Shown piece by piece: positions 17,592 to 26,732 of a stretch of 64,000 nucleotides of DNA (its first letter is position 1; each line of letters begins with the position of its first letter). The translations under genes were made by a program, and so were the position numbers. A model generated the notes under the pieces. It was given only the letters and a program-made list of their open reading frames with translations, did no database searches and was not told where the DNA came from. The DNA comes from Pseudomonadota bacterium (GTDB lineage: Bacteria; Pseudomonadota; Gammaproteobacteria; Steroidobacterales; Steroidobacteraceae): NCBI GenBank assembly GCA_016704655.1, contig JADIZR010000001.1, positions 124,001 through 188,000 on the forward strand. Direction: 5' to 3'.

Positions 17592-17671
17592 CAGGCGGCT
17601 GGTCCGGGGCCTTCCCCCGAGCTTGGAAAGGCAGACACGCGCTCGGGGGAAGGCCCCGGACCAGTCGCCTG
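17592..17671 (+). repeat. Long hairpin element 1 of the GTGTCTGCCTTTCC-loop family
   Basis: 31-bp arms (17592-17622 and 17641-17671) pair fully with one G-T wobble. The 18-nt loop (17623-17640) on this strand is TTGGAAAGGCAGACACGC, the exact complement of the loop at 17792-17809. It lies directly behind the epimerase gene. There is no T-run after it, so it is not a classical terminator. Confidence 0.93.
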
Positions 17672-17756
17672 TGAAACGCGGCGCCTGAGTGACTTTTCCG
17701 CAAAGGCGGATAAGGTCACACGGCGCACGCAAGGTCGTCGTGCTCCCATCGAGCCA
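17672..17756 (+). other. Spacer between two inverted hairpin elements
   Basis: The region 17584-17914 has no gene. Besides the two long hairpins it holds only this 85-base spacer, in which GTGAC (17688-17692) and GTCAC (17715-17719), with TCCGC/GGCGGA inside, form a weaker stem, and the short pgi leader after 17844. No promoter is obvious. Confidence 0.5.
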
Positions 17757-17844
17757 ACTCTCAGCGGCCGCTCCGGGACCTCTCGCCGAGCGCGTGTCTG
17801 CCTTTCCAAGCTCGGCGAGAGGTCCCGGAGCGGCCGCTGAGAGT
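17757..17844 (+). repeat. Long hairpin element 2 of the GTGTCTGCCTTTCC-loop family
   Basis: 35-bp perfect arms (17757-17791 and 17810-17844) with an 18-nt loop GCGTGTCTGCCTTTCCAA. It is in opposite orientation to element 1. The innermost 20 bases of its stem match element 1 at 16 positions, and the four differences are compensated on the other arm. Confidence 0.93.
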
Positions 17845-17914
17845 GAGCTTGCGCAATGCGCAGATGGCGCTGCCGGCTTTTGCGGCCGAGGGTGCCGACC
17901 GCTAAGCTGTGCGG

Positions 17915-19561
17915 ATGACCACATGCCGCACCGATCTACCGGCCTGGAAAGCACTCGAGGCGCACGCCGCCCAGCTCGCCAGCCGCCACCTACGTGACTT
18001 GTTCGCCGCCGACGGCGCCGCGCGCTTCGGCGCCACGAGCGTGCAGGCGCTCGACCTGCTGTACGACTTCTCGCGGCAGCGTGTCACAACAGAAACGCTG
18101 AGCCTGCTGCAAGCGCTGGCGCAGGCCTGCGAACTGCCGGCACGGATCGCGGCGTTGTTCGCTGGCGAGGCCGTCAATGACACCGAAGGACGAGCTGCCA
18201 TGCACATGGCGCTGCGCAACCGTTCGGAGCTTCCGATGCAGGCGGACGGGCAGGATGTCATGCCGGAAGTGCGCGCGCAGCTCGCAAAAATGCGCGAGTT
18301 CGTCACCGGCGTGCACCAGGGGCGCATCCTCGGCTTCACCGGTGCGCGTTTCACCGACGTCGTCAACATCGGCATCGGCGGATCGGACCTTGGCATCGTG
18401 ATGGCGACGGAAGCGCTGGCCCGCTTCCGTAACAAGGGCATCCGCCTGCATTGCGTGTCGAACGTCGATGGTGTCGAGCTCGCCGATACGCTGGAAAAGA
18501 TCAATCCGGCGACGACCCTGTTCGTCATCTGCTCGAAGACCTTCACGACGCAGGAGACGCTCGCCAACGCCAATGCGGCGCGCGAGTGGTTGATCGGCGA
18601 GCTGGGTGAGAAGGGAATCGCGCACCACTTCGTCGCCGTGTCGACCAATCACCAGGCGATGGACGCGTTCGGGATTGCGCCCGGGGCACGCTTCACGATG
18701 TGGGACTGGGTCGGTGGGCGCTATTCGCTGTGGTCCACGGTCGGTCTCTCGATCGCGCTCTCGCTCGGGATGGACCAGTTCGAACTGATGCTCGCCGGTG
18801 GCCACGAGATGGACGAGCATTTCCGCACGGCGCCGTTCGACCACAACCTCCCCGTGCTGATGGGGCTGCTCGGTGTCTGGAACATCAACTTCCTCGGTCT
18901 GGATTCGCTCGCGGTGCTCCCGTACGACCGACGCCTGCATCGCTTCCCCGCTTACCTGCAGCAGCTCGAGATGGAGTCGAACGGCAAGAGCGTCACCCGC
19001 GACGGTAAGCCGGTCGGATACAACACGGGCAATGTCGTCTGGGGTGAGCCGGGCAACAACGCCCAGCACTCGTTTTTCCAGTTGCTGCACCAGGGCACGG
19101 CGCGGGTCGCGCTGGATTTCATTGCACCGGTCAATGGCTCGAGCCGGTTTCTCAAGCACCAGGACCTGGCGCTGGCGAATTGCTTCGCGCAGGCCGAGGC
19201 TTTTGCGTTTGGCCAGACAGCGGAGCAGGTCAGGAACGATCTGCAGGCAAAAGGAGCCTTTCCTGCCGAGATCGAGCGGCTCGTCCCGCACAAGGTGCAT
19301 GCCGGTGATCGTCCTAGCAGCTTGATCCTGGTGCCGCGGCTCGGGCCACGTGCGGTCGGCAAGCTGATCGCCTGGTACGAGCACAAGGTGTTCGTGCAAT
19401 CGGTGATCTGGAACGTCAACCCGTTCGACCAGTGGGGTGTCGAACTCGGCAAGAAACTGGCGACTTCAATGACCGAACCCGTGCGCACGGGACTCGCACC
19501 CGATGGCCCCGCGCACATGCAGAAGCTCCTCGCGCAGGTACAGCGCTGGCGCGGCGACTGA
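17915..19561 (+). CDS. pgi: Glucose-6-phosphate isomerase
   Basis: Pgi interconverts glucose-6-phosphate and fructose-6-phosphate, feeding glycolysis and mannose/fucose precursor supply. The 548-residue product has the PGI signatures NIGIGGSDLGIVMATEAL, SKTFTTQETLANANAAREW, GGRYSLWSTVGLSIAL, the active-site ESNGKSV region and QLLHQGT. I start at ATG 17915; a GTG two codons upstream is also in frame. The context, between an epimerase and capsule-type genes, fits a sugar precursor role. Confidence 0.96.
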   Translation: MTTCRTDLPAWKALEAHAAQLASRHLRDLFAADGAARFGATSVQALDLLYDFSRQRVTTETLSLLQALAQACELPARIAALFAGEAVNDTEGRAAMHMALRNRSELPMQADGQDVMPEVRAQLAKMREFVTGVHQGRILGFTGARFTDVVNIGIGGSDLGIVMATEALARFRNKGIRLHCVSNVDGVELADTLEKINPATTLFVICSKTFTTQETLANANAAREWLIGELGEKGIAHHFVAVSTNHQAMDAFGIAPGARFTMWDWVGGRYSLWSTVGLSIALSLGMDQFELMLAGGHEMDEHFRTAPFDHNLPVLMGLLGVWNINFLGLDSLAVLPYDRRLHRFPAYLQQLEMESNGKSVTRDGKPVGYNTGNVVWGEPGNNAQHSFFQLLHQGTARVALDFIAPVNGSSRFLKHQDLALANCFAQAEAFAFGQTAEQVRNDLQAKGAFPAEIERLVPHKVHAGDRPSSLILVPRLGPRAVGKLIAWYEHKVFVQSVIWNVNPFDQWGVELGKKLATSMTEPVRTGLAPDGPAHMQKLLAQVQRWRGD

Positions 19562-19582
19562 GCGGCCCAGTAACATGGCGGG

Positions 19583-21175
19583 ATGCGCTTGCACCCGTCT
19601 CGTCTCCATCCAACCTTCCTGCCCTTCCTGGCCTTCCTGGCCTTCCTGGCCTTCCTGGGTTTCCTCGTTCCAGGGTCCTCTGCATCGGCGGGTGAACCCT
19701 GGATTGCGCCCGGCAATACGCAGGTGCGGCACGATGTCCAATTGCTCGTCGACTCCGGGGTGATCGACCTGCCGGTGTCGGCGTGGCCGATCGCCGCGTC
19801 GGACCTCGCTAACGCACTCGGCAGGATTCCAGAAGCAACTGCGCGCGCTCCCGCCTTGGCGGCAGCGGGTCAAAGTCAGGGCGCGGCGACTTCCAAGCCC
19901 CTATCCGCCGCCCAGCTCGCCGCCATCGCACGCCTGCGTTCCCTGGCAAGCGAAGGCGATGCCACCCTCGGCGTTGAAGTCGGCGTGGCTGCGAGACCGA
20001 CGCAGTTGCGCACGTTCGCCGACACGCCACGCGAGGAAGGCGAGGTCAGCCTCTATGCAGCCAGCTTCGTCGGTGCACGGTTCGGCGGGCGGCTGCAGGT
20101 GACCGGGGCCGTCGACCCGGACGACGATCGGCCTGGCCGCCTGGACGGCTCGTACGTGGCCGGCAAGGTCGGCAACTGGATCTTCACGCTGGGGCAGCAG
20201 GATCGCTGGTGGGGTTCAGGCTGGGAAGGCAGCCTCATCATGTCGAACAACGCCCGGCCGGTACCGGCGATCTCGCTCGACCGTGCTGTCTCGGAGCCCT
20301 TCGAGACGAAGTGGCTGAGCTGGATCGGACCCTGGCGGCTTACGACGTTCTTCGGCCAGATGGAAGGCTCGCGTGACGACTACGCGCACCCCGTGTTCTG
20401 GGGCATGCGGATCTCGGCGCGACCGCTTGACGGGCTCGAAATCAGCGTCGAGCGCACGGCCCAGCTCTGCGGCGAAGGCCGCTCCTGCAACTGGGAAGAT
20501 TTCTGGAACATGTTTTCCGGCAACGACAACGCCGGTGAAAATGTCGCCGCCGAGGACGAACCCGGCAACCAGCTGGCGAGCTGGGATGTCCGCTGGGCAT
20601 CGCCGATCGGAGACTGGAACTACGCGCTTTACAACCAGCACACGGGCGAATCGATCGACAACAAGATTCCGCGGCCGTATCGCAGCATGGACCTCGCTGG
20701 CGTGGAAACGTGGGGTCACGGTTCGGGTAGTGGCAGTTCGTGGCGGGCCGGACTCGAATGGGCCAACACGCGCTGCGGTGGCACGGAAGACGGTGAGAAG
20801 TTGTGGGACTGCGCGTACAACAACACTATTTTTTCTGATGGCTATCGCTACTACGATCGGGTGATGGGCCATTCGATGGACGGCGACGGCACCATGTATT
20901 CCGCTCGCTTCATTCATGTCGACAGTTCTGCCAACACGCTGACCGTACTGGCGCGCTATAGCAGGATCAACGAAGGCGGCTCCGTGCCTGACACGCGGCA
21001 TTCGTTCGCTCAGGGTCCGGAAGACTGGATCAGCCTCGACCTGAGCTATCGACGCGTCGTGCGTTCAGGCTGGTTGGAAGGCGGGGTCGGCGTCGATAGC
21101 CAGGACCGCCAGTGGCAAGGTGACGAGGCCATTCTGCCGCGTGCCTACCTGACCTGGAATTACGCGCTCCGTTGA
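19583..21175 (+). CDS. Wzi-like capsule assembly outer membrane protein, signal peptide encoded by a tandem array
   Basis: Wzi-family proteins are outer-membrane beta-barrels that help hold capsular polysaccharide on the surface. The 530-residue product has a signal peptide, a mature start EPWIAPGNTQVRHDVQLLVD, the middle motif QQDRWWGSGWEGSLIMSNNA and C-terminal GHSMDGDGTMYSARF; the next gene is a paralog. The hydrophobic core of the signal peptide (FLPFLAFLAFLAFLGFL) is a direct translation of the CCTTCCTGG array at 19614-19658, whereas the paralog has an ordinary signal sequence. ATG 19583 is 21 bases after the pgi stop. Confidence 0.85.
   Translation: MRLHPSRLHPTFLPFLAFLAFLAFLGFLVPGSSASAGEPWIAPGNTQVRHDVQLLVDSGVIDLPVSAWPIAASDLANALGRIPEATARAPALAAAGQSQGAATSKPLSAAQLAAIARLRSLASEGDATLGVEVGVAARPTQLRTFADTPREEGEVSLYAASFVGARFGGRLQVTGAVDPDDDRPGRLDGSYVAGKVGNWIFTLGQQDRWWGSGWEGSLIMSNNARPVPAISLDRAVSEPFETKWLSWIGPWRLTTFFGQMEGSRDDYAHPVFWGMRISARPLDGLEISVERTAQLCGEGRSCNWEDFWNMFSGNDNAGENVAAEDEPGNQLASWDVRWASPIGDWNYALYNQHTGESIDNKIPRPYRSMDLAGVETWGHGSGSGSSWRAGLEWANTRCGGTEDGEKLWDCAYNNTIFSDGYRYYDRVMGHSMDGDGTMYSARFIHVDSSANTLTVLARYSRINEGGSVPDTRHSFAQGPEDWISLDLSYRRVVRSGWLEGGVGVDSQDRQWQGDEAILPRAYLTWNYALR
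19614..19658 (+). repeat. 9-nt tandem array (CCTTCCTGG) inside the start of the Wzi gene
   Basis: CCTTCCTGC once and CCTTCCTGG four times, head to tail and in frame, giving a three-residue Phe-Leu-Ala peptide period. Same family as the intergenic arrays at 8321 and 14153. Confidence 0.93.
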
Positions 21176-21183
21176 GCTGCATC

Positions 21184-22659
21184 ATGAAATTCCATCGTCT
21201 CCTCCGGCTAGTTCCTGCACTGACTGCCGCGTTGCTGTTCGCTGCAGCGACACACGCGGAACCGTGGATCGCGCCCGGCGATGCGGGACTGCGTCACGAC
21301 GTGCAACTGCTGGCGGACACGGGTGTGCTGCATACGCCGACCCTGAGCTGGCCGCTGCCGTGGAGCAACATCGCGCGGGATATCGAGCGCGTCGACGTGG
21401 CGACCCTGGGTCCGGCGGCGCGGTCGTCGGCCGCGCGACTCCACGAGCGGGCGCTCGCAGAGATGCGCATCGACGAAATAGCTTTAGGCTTCGAACTCGC
21501 CGCCGCATCGGAGCCGGAGGTCCTGCGGACCTTCAGCGACACGCCGCGGGAGGACGGTGAGGCGGCCCTGCTGGCGAGCCGGACGGGCCAGCGTTTTGCC
21601 TGGAAGGCGGTGGCCCGCGTCGTCGCCGACGCTGAGGACGGCCAGACATTTCGACCCGACGGCTCCTATGTCGCGGCCAGCCTGGGGAACTGGATGCTAA
21701 GCGCCGGTTACCTCGACCGCTGGTGGGGACCGGGTTGGCAGGGCAGCCTGATTCTCTCAAATAGTGCGCGTCCAGTGCCGGGCGTGTCGCTCGACCGCAA
21801 CGAATCGACGCCGTTCGAGGTACCGGTGTTGCGCTGGCTCGGCCCGTGGCGGTTCAGCACGTTCATGGGTCAGCTCGAAGGTGACCGTGACTATCCGCAG
21901 ACGCTGCTGTTCGGCATGCGGGCGGAGATCCGCCCGATTCCCTCGTTGCAGATTGCCGCCAGCCGCACGGCACAGTGGTGCGGCGACGGCCGCCCGTGCG
22001 GGCTGGATACCTTCGTTGACCTGTTGGTCGGCAACGACAACGATCAGCCGCTCGACGAGCAGCCGGGCAACCAGCTGGCGGGTTTCGACCTGCGCTGGTC
22101 CTGGCCCGGCGGTAGAGTGCCGCTGGCGCTGTATGCGCAGGGCATCGGCGAGGACGAGGCGGGCTTTCTGCCGTCGAAATACCTCGGGTTGGTCGGCCTC
22201 GAGACCTGGGGAGTGTGGGGCGAGCACTCCTGGCGGGGGACCGTCGAATATGCCGACACAGCCTGTGATTTCATCAACTCGCAGCCTGATTTCGGGTGCG
22301 CCTATGAAAGCTCGATTTACACCACTGGGTACCGGTTCCGGGGTCGTGCGATCGGGCACTCGATGGACGGCGATGGCGAGATGATCAGTTAAAGCCTGAT
22401 GTTGCTCGGGTCCTCCGGGCACCGCTGGCAGCTCACCGCTCGCGAGGTCAAGTTGAACCGGGCGGGACAATCGGCCGGCCATACGCTCAGTCCGTCGGCG
22501 GCTGCGAAGTTGCAGGATGTTGTTGCAACGCACGACCGGGCGTATCCGTGGGGTAACATTACGGCCCTGATCGGGTATGCCGAGGCCTCCGGCACGCCGG
22601 CCGACGCCCTGCAGGACGGTTTTCGCGGCAGCCTGAGCTGGCGGCGAGCGATTCATTGA
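21184..22659 (+). pseudogene. Second Wzi-like outer membrane protein, interrupted by an in-frame TAA
   Basis: A tandem paralog of the preceding gene. From ATG 21184 there is a normal signal peptide (LVPALTAALLFAAATHA), then EPWIAPGDAGLRHDVQLLAD, DRWWGPGWQGSLILSNSARP and GHSMDGDGEMIS, where TAA at 22390-22392 stops the frame. Reading on in the same frame gives SLMLLGSSGHRWQLTAREV to a TGA at 22657-22659, which aligns with the last part of the paralog (the stop falls at its Ala in MYSAR). This is a single-codon nonsense change, not a frameshift. The truncated product would lack about the last 90 residues of the barrel. Confidence 0.75.
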
Positions 22660-22703
22660 ACGAACAGATGGTTGGCCGACGTAGCGAACAGTAAGGGAAG
22701 GGA

Positions 22704-25661
22704 ATGCACCGATTTTCTGGTCGTGGATTCGGGCGAACGGCTCGGAGATGGCTCGTGCTGGCGGCGATGCTGTTCGGTGCTGTCAGCGCGGTGGCGCAGA
22801 CCCCCAGCCCGACTGCCGGGCAGATCGATACTTTCAGAAACATGTCGCCGGAACAGCAGCAGGCCGTGCTCGAGGCCATGGGCGCAGGCGGCGGAACAAA
22901 TGCAAGATCGGGTGTAACCCAGACAGACCTATCGCTGGTTTCGCCCTTGACGGTGACCCCAAAGTTCACGGTCGGAGGCACGGAGCGAGAGTTGGCGGCC
23001 GACGGACAACCGCGGCTCGCGGCCGGAGACACGCTGATCATCGAGCTCGAACTCGTTAAGAACGTCGGAGACGAGCGCATCCTGACCGAGCGGCCGCCCG
23101 TCCCGGGCGTAATGAGTGTGGCCGCGACCTCAGCCGGTCCGCCCGCGACCTCAGCTGGTCCGCCCTCGACCTCGGGTGGTCCGCCCTCGACGACCACGCC
23201 GCAGGCCGCGCCGGCCGCACGCCCGCAACAATTGGAAGTCGAACGCACCGAGGACGAGGAGGCGCTGCTCATGCGCCTCGTCGAGACGGTACGCCGTGGC
23301 AATCCGTACCGGCTAAGCCGTACCGGCGCAATCGATTTGCCGGGGCTTGGCCGCGTGCAACTCGCCGGCCTGACCGCCCTGGAGGCCACCCAGCGGCTCG
23401 CCATCGAGCCCTACCTCCGTGAGTACCGCGTGCGGGTCATCTTCCTGCCGCTCGAACCCACCGACACCGATGCACTCAGGCCCTTCGGCTATGACCTGTT
23501 TTCCGGCGTGCCGACCACGTTTGCTCCCGCAACCGACATTCCAGTGCCGGCGGAATACGTGGTCGGGCCAGGTGACCGCATCGATGTGCAACTAGTCGGC
23601 AATACCAGGGGCAAGTACTCGCTGGTCGTGAACCGCGACGGCAACATCCAGTTCCCCGACCTGGGCCCGATCGCGGTGAGCGGGCTTCGCGTTGAAGCGG
23701 CGAAGGCGCGTATCTCGAGCCGCGTGCAGGAACAGATGATCGGCACGCAGGCGACGATAACCATGGGCGATCTGCGCTCCATCCGCGTGTTCGTGCTGGG
23801 AGACGCGGAGAGGCCGGGTTCCTACACGGTGAGCGGACTCGCAACGGTCACCAATGCGCTGTTCGTCAGCGGCGGCGTGAAGACCATCGGCTCGTTGCGC
23901 AACATCCAGCTGAAGCGCAATGGTCGCATCGTCTCGACGCTCGACCTCTATGACCTGCTGCTGCGAGGCGACACCTCGGCCGACGCCCGGCTGCAGCCCG
24001 GCGACGTCATTTTCATTCCCTCGATCGGCGCCACCGCCGGTGTCACGGGCGAGATCCGTCGTCCGGCCATCTACGAACTCAAGGGCGAAAGCAGCGTCGC
24101 GGAACTGCTCTACCTCGGTGGCGGCCTCACGCCCGAGGCCGACCCGGAACTTGCCAAGCTCGAGCGCATCGACGAGCGCCGCGAGCGCATCGTGGTGGAC
24201 GTGGACCTCACAGGTCCGCCCGCACGCGGCACGAGCCTGCGCTCGGGCGACCTGCTGCGTATCCCGGGCGTGAAGCCCACCTACGCGAACTCAGTGGAGA
24301 TCCAGGGCCACGTTCTGCGTCCCGCCGCCTTTCAGTACCGCAGCGGCCTGCGCCTCACGGACGTGATCGCTTCCGCCGAGGAGTTGAAGCCCAACGCCGA
24401 CCAGAACTACGTCCTGATCCGGCGCGAGGACCCGGTCACGCGCCGTGTGCAGGTGATCTCGGCCGACCTCGCCGCCGCCTGGCGCTTGCCGCGGTCGGAC
24501 GCAAACCCGCTGCTTGCGCCACGTGACCGCGTCTACGCATTCGACCTCGAAACGGATCGTCATGCGACACTCGATCCGATCCTCGAGGAACTGAAGCGGC
24601 AGGCGGTGACCGCGGCACCGTCACAAGTCGTGCGCGTATCGGGCAGCGTCCGCGTGCCGGGCGACTATCCGCTCGAGGCGGGCATGACGGTGAGCGACCT
24701 GATTCGCGCCGGCGGCGGTCTCGCGGAGGACGCCTACGGCGGCGAGGCGGACCTTGCGCGCTACGACGCGCGCGACGGCCAGACACGCAAGGCTGAAGTC
24801 GTCAAGGTGGACCTCGGTCGTGCGCTGGCAAACGACACGGCTGCGGACGTCCTGCTGGAACCGTTCGATTTCCTGGTCGTGAAAGGCATCTCGGAGTGGG
24901 AAACGACCCAGGAGACGGTAAAGCTCGTGGGAGAGGTGCGTTTCCCGGGCGAGTATCCGATCGTGCGCGGCGAGACGCTGCGGTCGGTGGTCGAACGCGC
25001 AGGCGGACTCACGCCGTTCGCTTTCGCGCAGGGCAGCGTTTTTACGCGTGAATCGCTGATGGAACGCGAGAAAGAACAGATCCGCTTCCTGGCAGACCGC
25101 CTGCGGCAGGATCTCGGAACGCTCGCCCTGCAAGCCGCGCAGGCGCCGGGCAGCGGTGCGCAGCAGGCTACCCAGACCTTGACGATCGGTCGAGATCTAC
25201 TGGCAGACCTGCTCGATACCGTGCCTGTGGGCCGGCTCGTTATCCAGCTGGACAAGCTAATCGAATCCCAGCCGGGTGCCGCGGGCGACGTCATGCTCAA
25301 GGACGGCGACACGTTGCGCGTACCGAGATTCGCCCAGGAGGTGACCGTCATTGGCGAGGTCCAGTTCTCGACCTCGCATCTGTTCGACCCGTCGCTCTCG
25401 CGCGAGGACTACCTGCGCATGAGTGGCGGTGCAACGCAGAAGGCCGACGAGAAGCGGATCTACATCGTGCGAGCCAATGGCAGTGTCGAGTCGGGTGGCG
25501 GCAGCCGCTGGTTCGGCCAGTCGTCCGGCTCGATCCAGCCGGGCGATACGATCGTGGTGCCGCTCGACGCCGAACGCATGCGGCCGTTGCCGCTGTGGAC
25601 GGCGGTCTCGACGATCATCTTTAACCTCGCCGTGGCGGTCGCGGCTGTGGCTTCGTTCTGA
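22704..25661 (+). CDS. Large SLBB-domain polysaccharide export protein (Wza-like)
   Basis: The 985-residue product has a signal peptide (residues about 14-33), a polysaccharide export domain (VGPGDRIDVQLVGNTRGKYS near 290) and then many SLBB repeats, recognised by segments such as VFVLGDAERPGSYTVSGLAT, RVSGSVRVPGDYPLEAGMTV and KLVGEVRFPGEYPIVRGETL. Such proteins form or gate the outer-membrane exit for exopolysaccharide. It is much longer than Wza and ends with a hydrophobic helix (WTAVSTIIFNLAVAVAAVAS). A 7-residue repeat (ATSAGPP, STSGGPP) makes a linker near residue 140. AAGGGAAGGG precedes the start. Confidence 0.88.
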   Translation: MHRFSGRGFGRTARRWLVLAAMLFGAVSAVAQTPSPTAGQIDTFRNMSPEQQQAVLEAMGAGGGTNARSGVTQTDLSLVSPLTVTPKFTVGGTERELAADGQPRLAAGDTLIIELELVKNVGDERILTERPPVPGVMSVAATSAGPPATSAGPPSTSGGPPSTTTPQAAPAARPQQLEVERTEDEEALLMRLVETVRRGNPYRLSRTGAIDLPGLGRVQLAGLTALEATQRLAIEPYLREYRVRVIFLPLEPTDTDALRPFGYDLFSGVPTTFAPATDIPVPAEYVVGPGDRIDVQLVGNTRGKYSLVVNRDGNIQFPDLGPIAVSGLRVEAAKARISSRVQEQMIGTQATITMGDLRSIRVFVLGDAERPGSYTVSGLATVTNALFVSGGVKTIGSLRNIQLKRNGRIVSTLDLYDLLLRGDTSADARLQPGDVIFIPSIGATAGVTGEIRRPAIYELKGESSVAELLYLGGGLTPEADPELAKLERIDERRERIVVDVDLTGPPARGTSLRSGDLLRIPGVKPTYANSVEIQGHVLRPAAFQYRSGLRLTDVIASAEELKPNADQNYVLIRREDPVTRRVQVISADLAAAWRLPRSDANPLLAPRDRVYAFDLETDRHATLDPILEELKRQAVTAAPSQVVRVSGSVRVPGDYPLEAGMTVSDLIRAGGGLAEDAYGGEADLARYDARDGQTRKAEVVKVDLGRALANDTAADVLLEPFDFLVVKGISEWETTQETVKLVGEVRFPGEYPIVRGETLRSVVERAGGLTPFAFAQGSVFTRESLMEREKEQIRFLADRLRQDLGTLALQAAQAPGSGAQQATQTLTIGRDLLADLLDTVPVGRLVIQLDKLIESQPGAAGDVMLKDGDTLRVPRFAQEVTVIGEVQFSTSHLFDPSLSREDYLRMSGGATQKADEKRIYIVRANGSVESGGGSRWFGQSSGSIQPGDTIVVPLDAERMRPLPLWTAVSTIIFNLAVAVAAVASF

Positions 25662-25676
25662 TTGGGCTGTGGCTTC

Positions 25677-26588
25677 ATGAAAGACGCAAATGTGTCAGCC
25701 TCCGCAGAGGCGCCCGGCACCTCTGAGCCAAACTACTTCGAAGTGGATCTGGCGGCCGTCTGGCGCAAGCTATGGGAGTCGCGCTGGCTCTTGTCGGCTG
25801 TAGTCGTCGCCGCCGCGGCGATTGGCGGAATCGCAACGATCTTTCTGCCGAAGTACTACGAAGCGTCGACGACGCTGCTCCCTGTCGAATCGATGACCGG
25901 CGTAGGGGGCCTTGGCTCACTTGGCAATCTCGGAAACCTGGCCTCGCTGGCCGGGGTGAATCTCGGTGGGTCTACGGATTCGTCAGTGGAGGCTCTGGAG
26001 CTCCTGAAATCCCGACGTTTCACACTGGATTTCATTCGCGACCGGCAACTCATGCCGGGGATGTTCCCCGGCCAGTGGGACGCGAAAGCAAATTCCTGGA
26101 AGGTGTCGGGAGACGAAATTCCGACCGATGAAAATGCCTATCGGAAATTCGGTCGCAAGGTCCGTTTCATATCGCAAGACAAGAAGACCGGCGTGATCTC
26201 GCTCACGGTGCGGTGGCGCGATCCCGAGATGGCGGCGGACCTGACCAACGATCTGGTCGTCCGCCTGAACAGGACCATGCAGGCTCGCGCTGTGTTGGAG
26301 TCCGATGCTGCAATTCGTCAGTTGCAGTCTCAGTTTCAGCAGACGGATGTCGTCCCGTTGCGTGGTGCAATAGCGGAAGTGCTCGAGTCAGAGGTCAAGA
26401 AAAGGACGCTGGCCCTGGTGCGCGACGAATACGTGATGCGTGTGATCGATCCCGCAGTTGCTACTGCACGATGGGAACATGTGTCACCCAGCTTGCCGTT
26501 ATTTGTCTTCGGCGGTGCGTTGCTTGGCGCACTTGCGGGCGCTTTCTTCGTGCTGGTGCGCGGCGCGATTCGAGGCGTCGGTGGATGA
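25677..26588 (+). CDS. Wzz/GNVR-type polysaccharide chain-length determinant
   Basis: An inner-membrane co-polymerase that sets polysaccharide chain length with the Wzy polymerase and the export channel. The 303-residue product has membrane helices near residues 40-60 (LLSAVVVAAAAIGGIATIF) and 275-295 (LPLFVFGGALLGALAGAFFV) flanking a periplasmic part that includes ALELLKSRRFTLDFI, typical of Wzz proteins. There is no C-terminal tyrosine kinase domain. ATG 25677 is 16 bases after the export gene. Confidence 0.85.
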   Translation: MKDANVSASAEAPGTSEPNYFEVDLAAVWRKLWESRWLLSAVVVAAAAIGGIATIFLPKYYEASTTLLPVESMTGVGGLGSLGNLGNLASLAGVNLGGSTDSSVEALELLKSRRFTLDFIRDRQLMPGMFPGQWDAKANSWKVSGDEIPTDENAYRKFGRKVRFISQDKKTGVISLTVRWRDPEMAADLTNDLVVRLNRTMQARAVLESDAAIRQLQSQFQQTDVVPLRGAIAEVLESEVKKRTLALVRDEYVMRVIDPAVATARWEHVSPSLPLFVFGGALLGALAGAFFVLVRGAIRGVGG

Positions 26589-26732
26589 TATGGCCGACCT
26601 TGCCGTACGAGGCCTCTCGTCCAATGCCGCGAGCAATTTTGGGGTAGCGTACGGTCCCGCACCGAATTTCCGGACCGGTTGACCATACCCGTGCTAGCGC
26701 AATCCATTGGCGCGGCGAGTCGACGATCGGCC

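Noticed and set aside
17592..17844. Integron attC sites or ordinary terminators
   Set aside because: No conserved attC core sites (GTT/AAC boxes), no integrase in the window, and no T-run after the stems.
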